64,000 nt of DNA from Eubacterium xylanophilum ATCC 35991. GTDB taxonomy: Bacteria > Bacillota > Clostridia > Lachnospirales > Lachnospiraceae. The translations under genes were made by a program, and so were the position numbers. Position 1 is the first letter of the stretch, and the number at the start of each line of letters is the position of its first letter. The notes under the pieces were generated by a model. The model saw nothing but the letters and a program-made list of their open reading frames with translations. It searched no databases and had not been told where the DNA came from. The stretch is from assembly GCF_000518685.1 (NCBI RefSeq), contig NZ_JAEB01000001.1, positions 124,001 to 188,000 on the forward strand, written 5' to 3'. This document shows positions 36,232 to 46,775 of the stretch, one piece after another.

Positions 36232-37113
36232 ATGGCCTCAATGAGAGATATAAAAAGACGTAGGTCCAGTATACAGAGTACTTCACAGATTACCAAGGCG
36301 ATGAAACTTGTATCGACGGTAAAGTTGCAACATGCCAAGGGACGAGCTCAGGAGACAAAACCATACTTTGATAAAATGTATGAAACTGTTTCCAATATGT
36401 TAGCAAAGTCCCAAAATATCGACCATCCGTTGATTACAGACCGCGCGGATAAACCTAACAAAAAGAAGGGCGTAATCCTCATAAGCTCAAATCGCGGTCT
36501 CGCAGGAGGATACAATTCCAACATCGTAAAACTTGTGACCAAAGGCGACTTCAGTCCGGAGGATACGATTATCTATCCCGTGGGAACCAAGGGAATGGAT
36601 GCTGTGAAGAGACAAGGCTATACTTGCGTTGGAGATTATTCTGAAGTAATGAACAGCCCTATGTTCGGCGACGCCATCTCAATCGGAAAGACAGTCATCT
36701 CCGATTTTGAGCAAGGGGAAATCGATGAGATTTACTTGGCATATACGGTATTTAAGAATACGGTTGTCCACATCCCAACTCTCATCAAATTGCTGCCATT
36801 TTCTCAAGAGGATATGGATAAAATGGTCAGCGACGGTGAAAGCGCGGCAGATAATCTCATCATGAATTATGAGCCTGAGGAAACCGAGACTCTGGGAATT
36901 ATAATACCTATGTACATCAACAGCTTGATATTCGGTGCACTAGTAGAGGCGGTTGCCAGTGAAAATGGTGCGCGTATGCAAGCCATGGACTCTGCAACGA
37001 CCAATGCAGAGGAAATGATTGACAAACTGGGCTTGCAATATAACCGTGCAAGACAGTCGGCAATCACTCAGGAATTGACAGAGATTGTTGCCGGTGCATC
37101 GGCGATAGAATAG
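36232..37113 (+). CDS. atpG: ATP synthase subunit gamma
   Basis: Central rotor shaft, 293 residues. The N-terminal helix MRDIKRRRSSIQSTSQITKAMKLVS, the SSNRGLAGGYN motif and the C-terminal MDSATTNAEEMIDKLGLQYNRARQ helix are diagnostic. Confidence 0.95.
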   Translation: MASMRDIKRRRSSIQSTSQITKAMKLVSTVKLQHAKGRAQETKPYFDKMYETVSNMLAKSQNIDHPLITDRADKPNKKKGVILISSNRGLAGGYNSNIVKLVTKGDFSPEDTIIYPVGTKGMDAVKRQGYTCVGDYSEVMNSPMFGDAISIGKTVISDFEQGEIDEIYLAYTVFKNTVVHIPTLIKLLPFSQEDMDKMVSDGESAADNLIMNYEPEETETLGIIIPMYINSLIFGALVEAVASENGARMQAMDSATTNAEEMIDKLGLQYNRARQSAITQELTEIVAGASAIE

Positions 37114-37118
37114 AATAA

Positions 37119-38534
<1,416 letters not shown>

Positions 38535-38545
38535 AGGTGTAGATT

Positions 38546-38968
38546 ATGGCAGATATTAAAAAATTTCAACTGGATATAATATCGCCTGAAAGAGTTTTCT
38601 ATACAGGGGATGTTGAGATGGTTGAATTGACGACCACAGAAGGCGACATAGGTATCTATGCGGGACATATTCCGCTCACTACCGTTGTAGCGCCGGGTGT
38701 GTTGACAATTACAGAATCCTCAGGTGAGGACGGACTCAAGTATGCTGCCGTTCTCGAAGGGTTTATGGAAGTTCTCCCTGACAAGGTCACTATTCTTGCT
38801 CAATCTTGTGAATGGCCAGAGGAAATAGATATGAATCGAGCCCTAGAAGCCAAGAAGAGGGCAGAACGCCGAATCAGCGGTGGAGATGGAAGTGTTAACA
38901 TGGTTCGTGCAGAGTTGGCACTGAGAAAATCTTTGGTTAGAATAGGACTTGCAGAAGGCAGAAAATAA
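38546..38968 (+). CDS. atpC: ATP synthase subunit epsilon
   Basis: 140-residue rotor subunit with an N-terminal beta sandwich (FQLDIISPERVFYTGDVEMVEL, GDIGIYAGHIPLTTV) and a C-terminal helical pair (RALEAKKRAERRI). Last gene of the operon; a 36-bp palindrome lies 57 bases downstream. Confidence 0.94.
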   Translation: MADIKKFQLDIISPERVFYTGDVEMVELTTTEGDIGIYAGHIPLTTVVAPGVLTITESSGEDGLKYAAVLEGFMEVLPDKVTILAQSCEWPEEIDMNRALEAKKRAERRISGGDGSVNMVRAELALRKSLVRIGLAEGRK

Positions 38969-39025
38969 TTTGCGAACTTAAGGCGATAGGGTGAAGCAAT
39001 AAAATAGTTAGAATAATATGGGTAG

Positions 39026-39061
39026 TGCGGCAGATTTCGTAATATGCGAAGTCTAGCCGCA
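39026..39061. repeat. Solo 36-bp member of the palindrome family, possible atp terminator
   Basis: TGCGG...CCGCA with compensatory A-to-G/T-to-C change in the outer pairs and inner TTTCG/CGAAG pairing. It is one base shorter than the 37-bp copies. It sits behind atpC and is followed by ATTTGGTATTTT, so it may double as the operon's terminator. Confidence 0.7.
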
Positions 39062-39119
39062 TTTGGTATTTTGGGGATTGGAGGGAACCCCCCGCCCCAA
39101 AAGTTAACTCCCCCAAACT

Positions 39120-39148
39120 TTGACAATCTCCACGAAGTGTGGTATATT
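39120..39148 (+). promoter_or_regulatory. Promoter of the NYN-domain gene
   Basis: TTGACA (39120-39125), 17-base spacer and TATATT (39143-39148), 57 bases before the start codon. Confidence 0.8.
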
Positions 39149-39204
39149 AAACTTTAGTGCTAGTTGCACATATATATAAAATTTTGAAGAAAGGAGGATA
39201 TGGA

Positions 39205-40071
39205 ATGCTTTTTGGAACGAAGAAACGCAGTGCTGTTGCCTTCGTCGATTATGAACATTGGTTTTATGGATACAATAACAAATTTCAAATGAGACCTAAT
39301 CTTTCTGACTGGAAGAAAGAGTTAGAAGAAGAGTTCAATCTAAAGGATTTATTTATTTTTGGTGATTTTTCCGAGCCAAATCTGGAACGAGATATGGACC
39401 GAATTAAGACAATCAAGTCTAATGTCATTCACACAGCAAGTGAGAAGCATGGTGTAGACAAGGATTTTACAGATGTTATTATTCTTGATCAGATATATAG
39501 ATATGCAGCAAAGAAGAAGAGTCCGGAAGTTTTTATTATTTTTACCGGGGATGCTCATTTTGTAAAAGTTGCAGAGTATCTGAAGGAAATAGGCAAAAAG
39601 GTAATTATATACGCTGTAAAGTTTGCGTTTAGCAATAGATTAAAAGATATTGCTACTAGTTATGTTGAGATGCCTAGGCAATCTCAGGAAAAAGATCATT
39701 ACAATGATTTGATTTTTAAGAGCTTGTATAGACTGAAGTCAAAGCCAAAGTCTAAAGCGACATATTGGAAAACTGTGCAGAGTGTTGCTCAGTACAATGA
39801 TGTACCACAAGAAAAGATTAAGAATGCTCTTGATAATTTGATTAGACAAAAATATGTTAATGAGAAGGAAGAGACCATTCTCGTTAAGAAGAAGTCAAAG
39901 GATGACCCTAGAGACAAGAAGGGCAAGAAATCCGATAATTCTAAGAATGGCGGAAAGTCTAAGAAGACTAACAGCAAAGGCAAGAAGATTTCGAAGGAAG
40001 AGTTTAGAATGATTACCTTCCTAGAAGTTGATTGGGAGCGTGTTGAGGCAGAAGGTGTGTGGTCTGCTTAA
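39205..40071 (+). CDS. NYN-domain (PIN-like) putative RNase
   Basis: 288 residues. The N-terminal 150 form a NYN domain: AVAFVDYEHWFYGY (first acidic residue), DFTDVIILDQIYR and VFIIFTGDAHFVKVAEYLKEIGKKVIIYAV carry the conserved Asp positions of a PIN-like metal site. A winged-helix-like segment (YWKTVQSVAQYNDVPQEKIKNALDNLI) follows, then a Lys/Ser/Gly-rich tail. The ATG at 39205 with GGAGG seven bases upstream is preferred to an earlier in-frame start at 39157. Likely acts on RNA; the target is unknown. Confidence 0.85.
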   Translation: MLFGTKKRSAVAFVDYEHWFYGYNNKFQMRPNLSDWKKELEEEFNLKDLFIFGDFSEPNLERDMDRIKTIKSNVIHTASEKHGVDKDFTDVIILDQIYRYAAKKKSPEVFIIFTGDAHFVKVAEYLKEIGKKVIIYAVKFAFSNRLKDIATSYVEMPRQSQEKDHYNDLIFKSLYRLKSKPKSKATYWKTVQSVAQYNDVPQEKIKNALDNLIRQKYVNEKEETILVKKKSKDDPRDKKGKKSDNSKNGGKSKKTNSKGKKISKEEFRMITFLEVDWERVEAEGVWSA

Positions 40072-40190
40072 CTAAAAATATTGGCAGTATATGTGAATGA
40101 AAATTTGCATATACTGCTTTCATAATTTTAACACATTTACGGAGTATAATCCATTTTATAAAAAATAGAAAAGAAATAGGTGAGGATGGA

Positions 40191-41192
40191 ATGAGAAAAA
40201 ATAGTAGAGTATTATTGGTAGTATTGTGTATGGTTTTGGCTTTTACCAGTGCGGTGCCGATGGTGTTGCCGACTCGATCAGAGGCTATAAGTTTAGTGGG
40301 CAACGGAGGCGCTGAGCAGTCAGGAGGTAGCAAGAAAGCTAAGAGGACTACGATTACGCCGTCGATTAATGACTTGATTAAGATGTCTAAGAAATCTGAA
40401 AAGGGTTCAAGTAAGACTAAGAACCTGTCCAAAAGAGAAAAAAAGAAGTTGGCAGTTGTTGAGTATGCGAAGTCATTTAAGGGAAAGATCAAGTATTTAT
40501 GGGGCGGAAAGCCATCTCATAAGTACAGTGGAGACGATGCTCCTAAGGCATTAGATTGTTCTGGATTTATGATGTTTATTTTCTGGAATACTTTGGGCAA
40601 GAAGGATTCCAGGTTCTATTCGACATACAGCATAACATCAAGCTTTAAGAGGATTAATCGCTCAGAGCTTGAGATTGGAGATTTGGGAACGATATACTCA
40701 GAGGGATCTTCATATGTGGTTAAGTACTTGAATGATGAGTGCAAAAAATGCAAGAAAAAGTTTTATGACGACTATGCAGCAGAGGCGTTTTGCAAGAAGA
40801 GAAAAGCTAAGCTTAAGAAGAAAATCAAGAAGCTTGAGAAGAGAAACGCAAAGCTCCTAGATTATATCGATGACAACAAGGAAGTAGAAGAGGTATCGGC
40901 AGAGTTTGGAGAAGACATCGAGGCATATAATGAAGCTTGCAAGGAGAAAGAAGAGATTGAAGCCAACAAGGAACTTTACAAACGTGAGATTAAGCTTAAC
41001 AAAGCTGAGATCAAAGGTTTGAAGAAACTCAGAAAATCTTGTAAAATGGTCGACAAAATCAATCACGTTGGAGTATACTGTGGTAAGACTTCCGGAGGCA
41101 AGGAGATTTGGTGTCACTGTGCATCATCCATGCATGGAGTTGTGGTTATGAAGGGATACAAGAAATTCAAGTGTTTCTATAGAAGTTTATAA
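40191..41192 (+). CDS. Secreted NlpC/P60 peptidase interrupted by a coiled coil
   Basis: 333 residues with a signal peptide (VLLVVLCMVLAFTSAVPMVL). The Cys-peptidase motif ALDCSGFMMFIFW has its nucleophile at Cys123. The catalytic His is in INHVGVYCG (His292) and a third polar residue is in WCHCASSMHG (His309). Between Cys and His lies an inserted Lys/Glu-rich stretch of about 110 residues, from YLNDECKKC to KGLKKLRKS, predicted as a coiled coil. In ordinary NlpC/P60 domains the two catalytic residues are only 50-60 apart. Probably a cell-wall endopeptidase. Confidence 0.82.
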   Translation: MRKNSRVLLVVLCMVLAFTSAVPMVLPTRSEAISLVGNGGAEQSGGSKKAKRTTITPSINDLIKMSKKSEKGSSKTKNLSKREKKKLAVVEYAKSFKGKIKYLWGGKPSHKYSGDDAPKALDCSGFMMFIFWNTLGKKDSRFYSTYSITSSFKRINRSELEIGDLGTIYSEGSSYVVKYLNDECKKCKKKFYDDYAAEAFCKKRKAKLKKKIKKLEKRNAKLLDYIDDNKEVEEVSAEFGEDIEAYNEACKEKEEIEANKELYKREIKLNKAEIKGLKKLRKSCKMVDKINHVGVYCGKTSGGKEIWCHCASSMHGVVVMKGYKKFKCFYRSL

Positions 41193-41214
41193 TACTTAGT
41201 GATAAGAAAAAGAT

Positions 41215-41261
41215 AAAGACTTCCCCAAATATGAGTTAAAATCATATTTGGGGGAGTCTTT
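41215..41261. terminator. Bidirectional terminator
   Basis: A near-perfect stem of about 19 bp (AAAGACTTCCCCAAATATGA with its complement) closes a 7-base loop and has A/T tails on both sides. It serves the NlpC/P60 gene on the plus strand and the tRNA on the minus strand. Confidence 0.9.
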
Positions 41262-41271
41262 ATAGTTATCG

Positions 41272-41343
41272 TACTCCCGGGGGGAATCGAACCCTCAACT
41301 AGCCCTTAGGAGGGGCTTGTTATATCCATTTAACTACGGAAGC
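41272..41343 (-). tRNA. tRNA-Arg (anticodon CCT)
   Basis: On the minus strand the acceptor stem GCTTCCG pairs with CGGGAGT, and the anticodon stem AGCCC/GGGCT closes the loop CTCCTAA, giving anticodon CCT for AGG codons. The T-arm GTTCGATTC is present, with one A-C mismatch in its stem. The 3' CCA is not encoded. It is an isolated tRNA gene with no adjoining integrase. Confidence 0.9.
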
Positions 41344-41448
41344 TTAAAAAATATCAACAATACAATTTTATTAGATACAGGGGTGTTTTGTCAAGGGCAA
41401 AGAAACAAATCCCTCAAATATTTTTGCTGGAGGGAGTTGAAATAAGAT

Positions 41449-41477
41449 TTGCCAATTCTACAATCTTATAGTATAAT
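41449..41477 (+). promoter_or_regulatory. metK promoter
   Basis: TTGCCA (41449-41454), 17-base spacer and perfect TATAAT (41472-41477), 63 bases before the ATG. No SAM riboswitch fits in this short leader. Confidence 0.75.
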
Positions 41478-41539
41478 GTTCATTGCTACATAAAAATAAT
41501 CCTTTAAAAGATAAAGATATAGATATGGAGGAAGATAAA

Positions 41540-42733
41540 ATGGGAAAGAGACTTTTTACTTCAGAGTCAGTTACTGAGGGACATCCGGACAAAATCTGCG
41601 ATCAGATTTCAGATGCAGTATTGGATGCTTTGTTAGAGCAAGATCCGATGAGTAGGGTTGCCTGTGAGACAGCAATTACTACAGGTCTTGTGCTCGTAAT
41701 GGGAGAGATTACTACAGAGGGATATGTTGATATCCAGAAAGTAGTCAGAGATACTATCAATGAAATAGGATATAATCAGTCAATTAAGGGATTTGATGCC
41801 AATACTTGTGGTGTTATTGTTGCCCTTGATGATCAATCAGCGGATATAGCTATGGGTGTAGACAAGGCCCTTGAAGCCAAGGAAGGTGCTACCGAGCTCA
41901 CAGATTCTGAGATTGAAGCTATCGGAGCGGGAGATCAGGGAATGATGTTTGGTTATGCTACTAACGAGACAGAGGAGTTCATGCCATATCCTATCTCACT
42001 TGCCCACAAGTTGACAAGGAGATTGACAGAGGTTAGAAAAAATGGTACTTTGAAGTACCTTCGCCCAGATGGAAAGACACAGGTTACTGTTGAGTACGAT
42101 GATGATGACAAGCCTGTAAGAATTGATGCAGTAGTAGTATCATCACAGCACAGTGAGGATGTGACTTGGGATCAGGTTAAGGCTGACATCAAGAAGCATG
42201 TTATCGATCCAATCCTTCCTGCAGAGCTTCTTGATGACAAGACTAAGATTTACATCAATCCGACAGGAAGATTTGTTATCGGTGGACCTAACGGAGACAG
42301 CGGTTTGACAGGAAGAAAGATAATTGTCGATACTTACGGTGGATGGGCTCGTCACGGTGGCGGAGCATTTTCCGGAAAAGACTGCACAAAGGTAGACCGT
42401 TCAGCGGCATATGCAGCTCGTTACGTTGCCAAGAATCTTGTTGCCGCAGGGCTTTGTGACAGAGCAGAGATTCAGCTTTCATATGCAATTGGTGTGGCAT
42501 CACCTACATCAGTTCGCGTGGATACATTTGGAACCGGTCGTTTGCCTGAGAGCGAACTCGTGGATATTGTCAATGAAAACTTTGACTTGAGACCGGCGGG
42601 AATTATCCAGATGCTTGATTTGCGTCGTCCAATTTATAAGCAGACAGCTGCATACGGACACTTCGGCAGAACAGATATTGATTTGCCATGGGAGAAGACA
42701 GACAAAGTAGAGATTTTGAAAAAATATCTATAA
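41540..42733 (+). CDS. metK: S-adenosylmethionine synthetase
   Basis: Makes S-adenosylmethionine from methionine and ATP. 397 residues: [18 protein letters not shown] at the N-terminus, the [12 protein letters not shown] signature and [16 protein letters not shown] near residue 275. The ATG at 41540 with GGAGG upstream matches family N-termini; a start at 41483 would add 19 unconserved residues. An exporter follows 27 bases downstream. Confidence 0.96.
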   Translation: MGKRLFTSESVTEGHPDKICDQISDAVLDALLEQDPMSRVACETAITTGLVLVMGEITTEGYVDIQKVVRDTINEIGYNQSIKGFDANTCGVIVALDDQSADIAMGVDKALEAKEGATELTDSEIEAIGAGDQGMMFGYATNETEEFMPYPISLAHKLTRRLTEVRKNGTLKYLRPDGKTQVTVEYDDDDKPVRIDAVVVSSQHSEDVTWDQVKADIKKHVIDPILPAELLDDKTKIYINPTGRFVIGGPNGDSGLTGRKIIVDTYGGWARHGGGAFSGKDCTKVDRSAAYAARYVAKNLVAAGLCDRAEIQLSYAIGVASPTSVRVDTFGTGRLPESELVDIVNENFDLRPAGIIQMLDLRRPIYKQTAAYGHFGRTDIDLPWEKTDKVEILKKYL

Positions 42734-42760
42734 ATTGAAGTTAGATGAAGGTGTTAGAGA

Positions 42761-44488
42761 ATGAAAAATAATCTGAAAAGAATGGTTGGGTACTATAAGC
42801 CATATCTCGGAACATTTTTTATTGATATGTTTTTCGCCTTTATGGCTTCGATAGTTGCTCTTATCATACCACTTACTGTGCGATATATCACTGCCACGTT
42901 GGTTAAGATGGACAGGGAGTATATTATAGATAAGTTGATAATTATTGGGATGGTGCTGATTGTGTTGGTGCTGATTCAGTTTTTTTCAAACTTCTATATT
43001 ACCAATTATGGCCATGTGATGGGGGCAAAAATCGAGTATGATATGCGTGCGGAGATATTTGCGCACTACCAAAAGTTATCCTTCTCGTTTTTTGACGACC
43101 AAAAAATAGGACAATTGATGAGCAGGATAACCAGCGATTTGTTCGATATAACGGAGCTTTTGCACCATGGACCGGAGAATATAGCCATATCGGTTGTGAA
43201 AATAGTCGGAGCATTTGTCATACTTGCAAATATTAGCTGGCGACTTACATTGGCTGCTTTTGTGCTGGTTCCGATTATGTTTGCATATGCTTTCTTCCTG
43301 AATAAGAAGATGAAGAGAGCTTTTAAGAGAAACAGGGTGAAGATTGCTGAGATCAACACGCAGATAGAGGACAACTTGTCGGGAATAAGGGTTGTAAAGT
43401 CTTTTGCCAACGAGAAAATAGAGAACAAGAAATTCAGAAAAGGCAATGATGGTTTTCTGGATGCGAAGAAAGACAGTTATAAATACATGGGATTTTACCA
43501 GTCGGGTCTGACTGCATTTACGATGATGATCAATGTTATGGTAATTGTATTTGGCGGTATTATGATGGCAAAGAGGCTGGTAAGCGTTCCCGATTTTATG
43601 GCCTTTTTGCTGTATATCAATATTTTCACAGATCCTATCAAGACATTGATTGACTTTACGGAGCAGTTTCAGAACGGTTACTCTGGTTTTGAGAGGTTTG
43701 TGGAAATCTTGGAGATTGAACCTGACATAGAGGATTCACCAAATGCCATAAAACTTGAGAAAGTAAAGGGGCATATTGTATTTGATGATGTTTCATTTAA
43801 GTACAAAGATGGTGCTCACAGAGTTTTGAGACATATCGATTTGGATGTGCCGGCGGGATCCTATGTGGCGCTGGTTGGATCATCAGGTGGTGGCAAGACT
43901 ACGCTGTGCAGTTTGATTCCTCGATTCTACGAGGTTACAAAGGGCAAGATAACTATTGATGGACTAGATATCCGAGATGTCAAGTTGAAGAGTCTCAGAG
44001 ACAATATTGGTATAGTTCAACAGGATGTATATCTCTTTGCCGGGACTATTTTTGACAATATCAAGTATGGCAGGTCTGATGCGACAGATGAAGAGGTGAT
44101 AGAGGCGGCGAAGCTAGCCAATGCTCATGAGTTTATCATGTCTTTGCCAGATGGATATCATACTGATATAGGGCAGAGGGGTGTGAAGTTATCCGGAGGA
44201 CAGAAGCAGAGAATCAGCATTGCCCGTGTATTCTTGAAGAATCCGCCGATATTGATCTTTGATGAGGCCACAAGTGCCCTGGATAACGAGAGTGAAAATA
44301 TTGTCAAGGAATCACTGGAGAAGCTTGCCTTCAATAGAACGACATTTGTCATCGCCCATAGACTTTCTACGATTCAGAATGCGGAGAAAATCCTTGTGCT
44401 GACTGAAAATGGAATTGAAGAGAGCGGAACTCATGAGGAATTGATTAAGAAAAATGGTATATATGCCGGGCTGTATAGCATGAAGTAG
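42761..44488 (+). CDS. MsbA/LmrA-type ABC exporter
   Basis: 575-residue half-transporter: six membrane helices then an ATPase with Walker A GSSGGGKTT, signature LSGGQKQ, Walker B PILIFDEATSALD and VIAHRLST. Length and motifs are standard for homodimeric multidrug or lipid exporters. It probably shares the metK transcript. The cargo cannot be deduced. Confidence 0.9.
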   Translation: MKNNLKRMVGYYKPYLGTFFIDMFFAFMASIVALIIPLTVRYITATLVKMDREYIIDKLIIIGMVLIVLVLIQFFSNFYITNYGHVMGAKIEYDMRAEIFAHYQKLSFSFFDDQKIGQLMSRITSDLFDITELLHHGPENIAISVVKIVGAFVILANISWRLTLAAFVLVPIMFAYAFFLNKKMKRAFKRNRVKIAEINTQIEDNLSGIRVVKSFANEKIENKKFRKGNDGFLDAKKDSYKYMGFYQSGLTAFTMMINVMVIVFGGIMMAKRLVSVPDFMAFLLYINIFTDPIKTLIDFTEQFQNGYSGFERFVEILEIEPDIEDSPNAIKLEKVKGHIVFDDVSFKYKDGAHRVLRHIDLDVPAGSYVALVGSSGGGKTTLCSLIPRFYEVTKGKITIDGLDIRDVKLKSLRDNIGIVQQDVYLFAGTIFDNIKYGRSDATDEEVIEAAKLANAHEFIMSLPDGYHTDIGQRGVKLSGGQKQRISIARVFLKNPPILIFDEATSALDNESENIVKESLEKLAFNRTTFVIAHRLSTIQNAEKILVLTENGIEESGTHEELIKKNGIYAGLYSMK

Positions 44489-44502
44489 ACGGCTTGAAAA
44501 AA

Positions 44503-44548
44503 TTGTCTTACGAACGACGTGAGTAAGACCAGCGATATGCGATTCCGA
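44503..44548 (-). repeat. Inverted 46-bp repeat, left copy (43-bp family)
   Basis: Reverse complement of 45207-45252 with a single mismatch. Contains the family core GTCTTAC...GTAAGAC, itself a hairpin. Together with the right copy it brackets the gene at 44566-45084. Confidence 0.88.
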
Positions 44549-44550
44549 AA

Positions 44551-44581
44551 AAAGCAGAGTGTCAGTTATGCACTCTGCTTT
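44551..44581 (-). terminator. Terminator of the hypothetical minus-strand gene
   Basis: GCAGAGTG pairs with CACTCTGC around a 9-base loop. On the minus strand a long T-run follows. It overlaps the gene's stop codon at 44566. Confidence 0.82.
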
Positions 44582-45084
44582 GTTACGTTTTGAATTATAT
44601 ATGCAATAATGCCCATGTCAACTGTAAGATCTTGGTATAATCCATCTGGATTGATAATCGAGACGACCTTGCTCTTATCAGTGCTGCAGTTGATTGAAAA
44701 TGAATCGTCCTTGTTGTAAGCAATGTTATAGTATTTGTCATCATGGGCTATAGTCAGGCTTTTATTATTGGCAGCAACAATTTCCATATTCATGCGCTCC
44801 AGAGATGGTGTAATAGAATCAATGATGTTTGGATATGGCAGCTTGTTGTCGCAGGAGAATGTATACTCTCTCAAGTGAGACGCCCGACTTTTAAGAAGTT
44901 TGATTTTAAAAATCCATCCCATCCCCATCCCCAAAAGAGAATAGATCAGAATGAGCAAAAGTGGGTGCTTGAGAAATATTCCGATGAAACATCCCAAAGC
45001 AAACCCCGTAAAGCAAAGAATATTTAGTCTTCTGTGCTCTGCGTCTATGGGTTGCATAGACTGTAACACAACGTTTTTATTCAT
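44566..45084 (-). CDS. Hypothetical membrane protein between inverted repeats
   Basis: 172 residues with two adjacent membrane segments (ILCFTGFALGCFIGIFL and PLLLILIYSLLGMGMGWIF) and a soluble C-terminal domain of about 105 residues. No family is recognised. AGAGGT precedes the ATG on the minus strand. The gene and its terminator are enclosed by 46-bp inverted repeats, which could mark a mobile or invertible unit. It runs against its neighbours. Confidence 0.7.
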   Translation of the reverse strand: MNKNVVLQSMQPIDAEHRRLNILCFTGFALGCFIGIFLKHPLLLILIYSLLGMGMGWIFKIKLLKSRASHLREYTFSCDNKLPYPNIIDSITPSLERMNMEIVAANNKSLTIAHDDKYYNIAYNKDDSFSINCSTDKSKVVSIINPDGLYQDLTVDMGIIAYIIQNVTKQSA

Positions 45085-45206
45085 ATTGTACCTCTTTCAT
45101 ACTATACTTTTCATACATTAAGTGATTAGATAACTAATCCCCGTCCGGATTCTATAATTAAATTATAAGGCAAAAATGTGTCAAAAATTTTTCCTTTTTA
45201 AATTTA

Positions 45207-45278
45207 TCGGAATCGCATAGCGCTGGTCTTACTCACGTCGTTCGTAAGACAATAAACGCATATTGCTTGTAAGACAAT
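45207..45278 (+). repeat. 43-bp family, right inverted copy plus truncated unit
   Basis: One full 43-bp unit (45211-45253) is followed by a unit with an internal deletion (45254-45278, AAACGCATATTGCT joined to GTAAGACAAT). The first matches the tandem units at 59424-59552. Confidence 0.85.
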
Positions 45279-45359
45279 TTTTATAATTTTTACAAGCATA
45301 ATTATAATATCACGGTTATATGACAAGATGTGGCAAGGAATCCATATGTAATCTTGACA

Positions 45360-45389
45360 TTGACGCGAAGAGAGTTAGTGTAGTATAAT
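45360..45389 (+). promoter_or_regulatory. thyX promoter
   Basis: TTGACG (45360-45365), 18-base spacer and perfect TATAAT (45384-45389). A second TTGACA at 45354 would give too long a spacer. Confidence 0.68.
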
Positions 45390-45449
45390 TAGAGATGGTA
45401 TTCGCTGAGTTTGGTGTAAGCGAAGAGTATAGAATGAAAGGAACGTGCC

Positions 45450-46100
45450 ATGAGAGTTATTCAACCTAGTGTCGAGATTATCGACATGGATTCGTATGAG
45501 AATATTTTAAAGAAGATTGAGAAGATAGGTAGAGTTTGCTATAAGAGCGAAGGACGTATTGCCGAAGGAAGTGCGGAGAAGTTTATAAAGAATCTTCTCA
45601 CAAGACAGCATGAATCGGTTATTGAACATGAGTCTATATCAGTGAGATTTACATGTGATAGAGGTGTTACTCATGAAATAGTAAGACATAGAATTGCAAG
45701 TTACAGTCAAGAGAGCACGAGATATTGCAATTATGCGGTTGATAAGTTTGGAAACGAGATTACAGTTATCGATCTTGCAACCGGATTTAAGTATGACTTG
45801 AATGATGAGAAGGACAAGGCCAAGTACGATATATGGACTAAGGCCATGGAAGATGCTGAGAAGCACTACTTTGAGTTGCTTGAGCTAGGAGCAACTCCGG
45901 AGGAAGCGCGTTCAGTGTTGCCAAATTCTCTGAAAACAGAGATTGTAGTAACTATGGATCTTCGCTCATGGAGACATTTCTTCAGGATGAGAGTTGACTC
46001 CCATGCTCACCCTCAGATGAGGCAGGTGGCAAGGGAAGCATTTGATATATTCAAGGAAAAGCTTCCGGTATTTTTTGCCGATTTGGAGGGCGAGTTCTAG
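45450..46100 (+). CDS. thyX: Flavin-dependent thymidylate synthase
   Basis: Methylates dUMP to dTMP using FAD and methylene-tetrahydrofolate. 216 residues with ESVIEHESISVRFTCDRG, the ThyX motif RHRIASYSQEST at residues 79-90 and the C-terminal DLRSWRHFFRMRVDSHAHPQMR. GAAAGGAACGTGCC precedes the ATG. It is a single-gene unit with its own promoter. No thyA is seen in the window. Confidence 0.95.
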   Translation: MRVIQPSVEIIDMDSYENILKKIEKIGRVCYKSEGRIAEGSAEKFIKNLLTRQHESVIEHESISVRFTCDRGVTHEIVRHRIASYSQESTRYCNYAVDKFGNEITVIDLATGFKYDLNDEKDKAKYDIWTKAMEDAEKHYFELLELGATPEEARSVLPNSLKTEIVVTMDLRSWRHFFRMRVDSHAHPQMRQVAREAFDIFKEKLPVFFADLEGEF

Positions 46101-46142
46101 GGCGGAACATTTATCTGCTTAATAGGCGAGAATATGTTTGTG

Positions 46143-46171
46143 TTGCTTTAGAGAGTTTTTTGTGGTAAAAT
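46143..46171 (+). promoter_or_regulatory. Possible promoter of the SEC-C gene
   Basis: TTGCTT (46143-46148), 17-base spacer and TAAAAT (46166-46171), 64 bases before the start. Confidence 0.5.
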
Positions 46172-46234
46172 AATCATGGTTTCTCACGAGATTATGCGAG
46201 GAACACACTATGTTATACCCAGGAGGTTATGAAG

Positions 46235-46741
46235 ATGGCGTTATTACAAGAATGGCGTGATTATGCGTATTCGGAGGAGATGCAGACTTCCAAAGAAGGA
46301 GAGAAGTTCTGGAGCAACTACTTTAAGTTGGAGAAGGGGATATATGAGCAGTTGTTGTCTAACCCAACGGAGATAGTTGAGGGAACAGTAGAAGAATTAG
46401 CAACTAAGTACGATGTACCTTTGTCTATGATTGTTGGTTTTTTGGATGGAATCAATGAGAGTCTCAAGGAGCCAAATCCTATTGAGACCATGGAGAAGGA
46501 TACAGTAGTTAAGTTAGATATAGATTTGGAAAAACTATATTATAATATGGTAGACTGCAATGCAGAGTGGTTGTACACATTGCCACAGTGGGATTCTATC
46601 CTTGATGCAGACAAGCGCAAGGCGCTCTACAAGGAGCAGAAGAATTCCGGGACTGTAAGGCGTGAGGCACCAAAAGTTGGACGTAATGATCCATGCCCAT
46701 GCGGAAGCGGACGCAAGTACAAGCAGTGCTGCGGAAGATAG
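46235..46741 (+). CDS. SEC-C motif protein
   Basis: 168 residues. The last 22 form a SEC-C zinc motif, [20 protein letters not shown], as found at the SecA C-terminus. The N-terminal 140 are helical and acidic with no recognised domain. The ATG at 46235 has AGGAGG eight bases upstream; an ATG two codons earlier is too close to it. SEC-C proteins outside SecA may contact ribosomes or SecB-like partners; the role here is unknown. Confidence 0.8.
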   Translation: MALLQEWRDYAYSEEMQTSKEGEKFWSNYFKLEKGIYEQLLSNPTEIVEGTVEELATKYDVPLSMIVGFLDGINESLKEPNPIETMEKDTVVKLDIDLEKLYYNMVDCNAEWLYTLPQWDSILDADKRKALYKEQKNSGTVRREAPKVGRNDPCPCGSGRKYKQCCGR

Positions 46742-46775
46742 AAACAATTAATTTTACGAATGGAGGTTTAAAACT

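Noticed and set aside
41272-41343. tRNA-Arg as an integration site of a mobile element
   Set aside because: No integrase gene and no duplicated tRNA end were found near it.
41345-41539. SAM riboswitch ahead of metK
   Set aside because: A good promoter lies only 63 bases before the start, so there is no room for an aptamer, and none of its conserved segments were seen.
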